Shown here in pieces: positions 6,650 to 7,141 of a DNA stretch of 7,141 nucleotides. Below the pieces are notes generated by a model that saw only the letters and a program-made list of their open reading frames with translations, was not told the DNA's origin and did no database searches. The stretch comes from Bacteriovoracaceae bacterium (GTDB lineage Bacteria > Bdellovibrionota > Bacteriovoracia > Bacteriovoracales > Bacteriovoracaceae): positions 1 through 7,141 of the forward strand of contig CANFNN010000158.1 in NCBI GenBank assembly GCA_947448095.1. Reading direction: 5' to 3'. The position numbers and the translations under genes are program-made. Numbering within the stretch: position 1 is the stretch's first letter; every line of letters begins with the position of its first letter.

Positions 6650-6683
6650 AAAAAAAAGGCCTAGGAGTTTTTTTCCTAAGCCT
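6650..6683 (-). terminator. Intrinsic terminator of clpX
   Basis: On the minus strand AGGCTTAGGA (6683-6674) pairs with TCCTAGGCCT (6666-6657) over 10 bp with one G-U pair and a 7-nt A-rich loop. It is followed by 8 T (6657-6650, the first shared with the stem). It starts ~60 bp after the clpX stop codon and ends ~97 bp before the lon start, so lon needs its own promoter. Confidence 0.9.
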
Positions 6684-6743
6684 ACTGAGTTAAATGATTT
6701 CTTTTAGTTGAAAGTTATTTAGTGTAAGAAATTGCCAGTGTCA

Positions 6744-7141
6744 TTACGACGCGTTTTCAATTTTCTTGGCCGCTTTGGCCCCAACTTTTGAATCAGGGCG
6801 TTTTTTACGGTCCCCTTCTTCAAGAATTGGTTTCCCAGTTCCAATTATCGCCTCTTTAGTAACGATACATTTAGCAATCTTCTCTAGACCTGGAAGGTCA
6901 TACATCACATCCAACATCACCTGCTCAAGAATTGCGCGCAGACCACGTGCTCCAGTCTTCTTACTTAAAGCGGTTTTTGCCACTTCCAGGATAGCGTCAT
7001 CAGTGAATTCCAGATCAATTCCGTCAAAGTCAAAAAGTTTTTGATATTGCTTAACAATAGCATTTTTTGGCTCAGTCAGAATCGAGACCAATGCTTTTTC
7101 ATCAAGTTCTTCGAGCATTGCTGTCACTGGAAGTCGCCCAA
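6744..7141 (-). CDS. clpX: ATP-dependent Clp protease ATP-binding subunit ClpX (C-terminal part, 5' end outside window)
   Basis: This is the C-terminal ~131 residues of ClpX, the hexameric AAA+ unfoldase that feeds substrates to the ClpP peptidase. The frame stays open to the window edge, so the gene is cut by the window and not broken. The GTG at 7127-7125 is an internal valine, not a start. Visible residues begin GRLPVTAMLEEL, where R is the conserved arginine finger (R307 in E. coli). The EPKNAIVKQYQKLF segment follows, then KKTGARGLR, whose GAR arginine is the sensor-2 residue (R370 in E. coli). The spacing between the two is the same 63 residues. The MYDLP motif of the small AAA+ subdomain is also present. 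The last ~25 residues form a Lys/Arg-rich tail that varies between species. The stop codon TAA is at 6746-6744. The clpX-lon neighbourhood is common in proteobacteria and supports the assignment. Confidence 0.96.
   Translation of the reverse strand, partial: GRLPVTAMLEELDEKALVSILTEPKNAIVKQYQKLFDFDGIDLEFTDDAILEVAKTALSKKTGARGLRAILEQVMLDVMYDLPGLEKIAKCIVTKEAIIGTGKPILEEGDRKKRPDSKVGAKAAKKIENAS

Noticed and set aside
6766..7044. Plus-strand frame over clpX
   Set aside because: It is antisense to highly conserved ClpX sequence, so it is a shadow.
6744..7127. A complete 127-residue small protein starting at GTG 7127
   Set aside because: The frame continues upstream through GRLPV to the window edge and matches ClpX, so the GTG is an internal valine codon.

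Overview
The window looks like a chromosomal housekeeping region from a Gram-negative bacterium of moderate GC content. Every convincing gene lies on the minus strand, so transcription runs from high to low coordinates. Reading that way, the order is: the 3' end of clpX, a terminator, lon, a terminator, a very large secreted coiled-coil protein of unknown function, a terminator, and a tRNA-Val(UAC) gene. The clpX-lon order is a common proteobacterial arrangement. The low-to-moderate GC and the giant signal-peptide coiled-coil protein would fit a delta-like or Bdellovibrionota-type (Bacteriovorax/Peredibacter-like) genome. That placement is only an inference; nothing in the window is a decisive taxonomic marker.

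Region by region. 6744-7141 holds the last ~131 codons of ClpX, cut by the window edge just upstream of its arginine finger. 6553-6743 holds the clpX terminator and the lon leader, which carries a perfect 8-7-8 inverted repeat just downstream of a candidate extended -10. 4144-6552 is a complete ATP-dependent Lon protease with all visible catalytic residues intact. 4000-4143 holds the lon terminator, a candidate promoter, and a small hairpin that overlaps the ribosome binding site of the next gene. 241-3999 encodes a 1252-residue exported protein: signal peptide, about 650 residues of coiled coil broken by regularly used prolines, glycine-ladder (GxxxG) helices, a two-cysteine segment, and a C-terminal beta-sandwich region. 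144-240 holds its terminator, directly abutting a near-consensus sigma-70 promoter for the tRNA. 68-143 is tRNA-Val with an encoded CCA. 1-67 holds only the tRNA trailer; I see no gene there.

Each gene appears to be its own transcription unit, because a clear intrinsic terminator follows each protein gene. clpX and lon are therefore linked by shared role (cytoplasmic AAA+ proteolysis) rather than by an obvious shared transcript. The large coiled-coil gene has no evident functional link to lon. It is the main candidate here for something undescribed.
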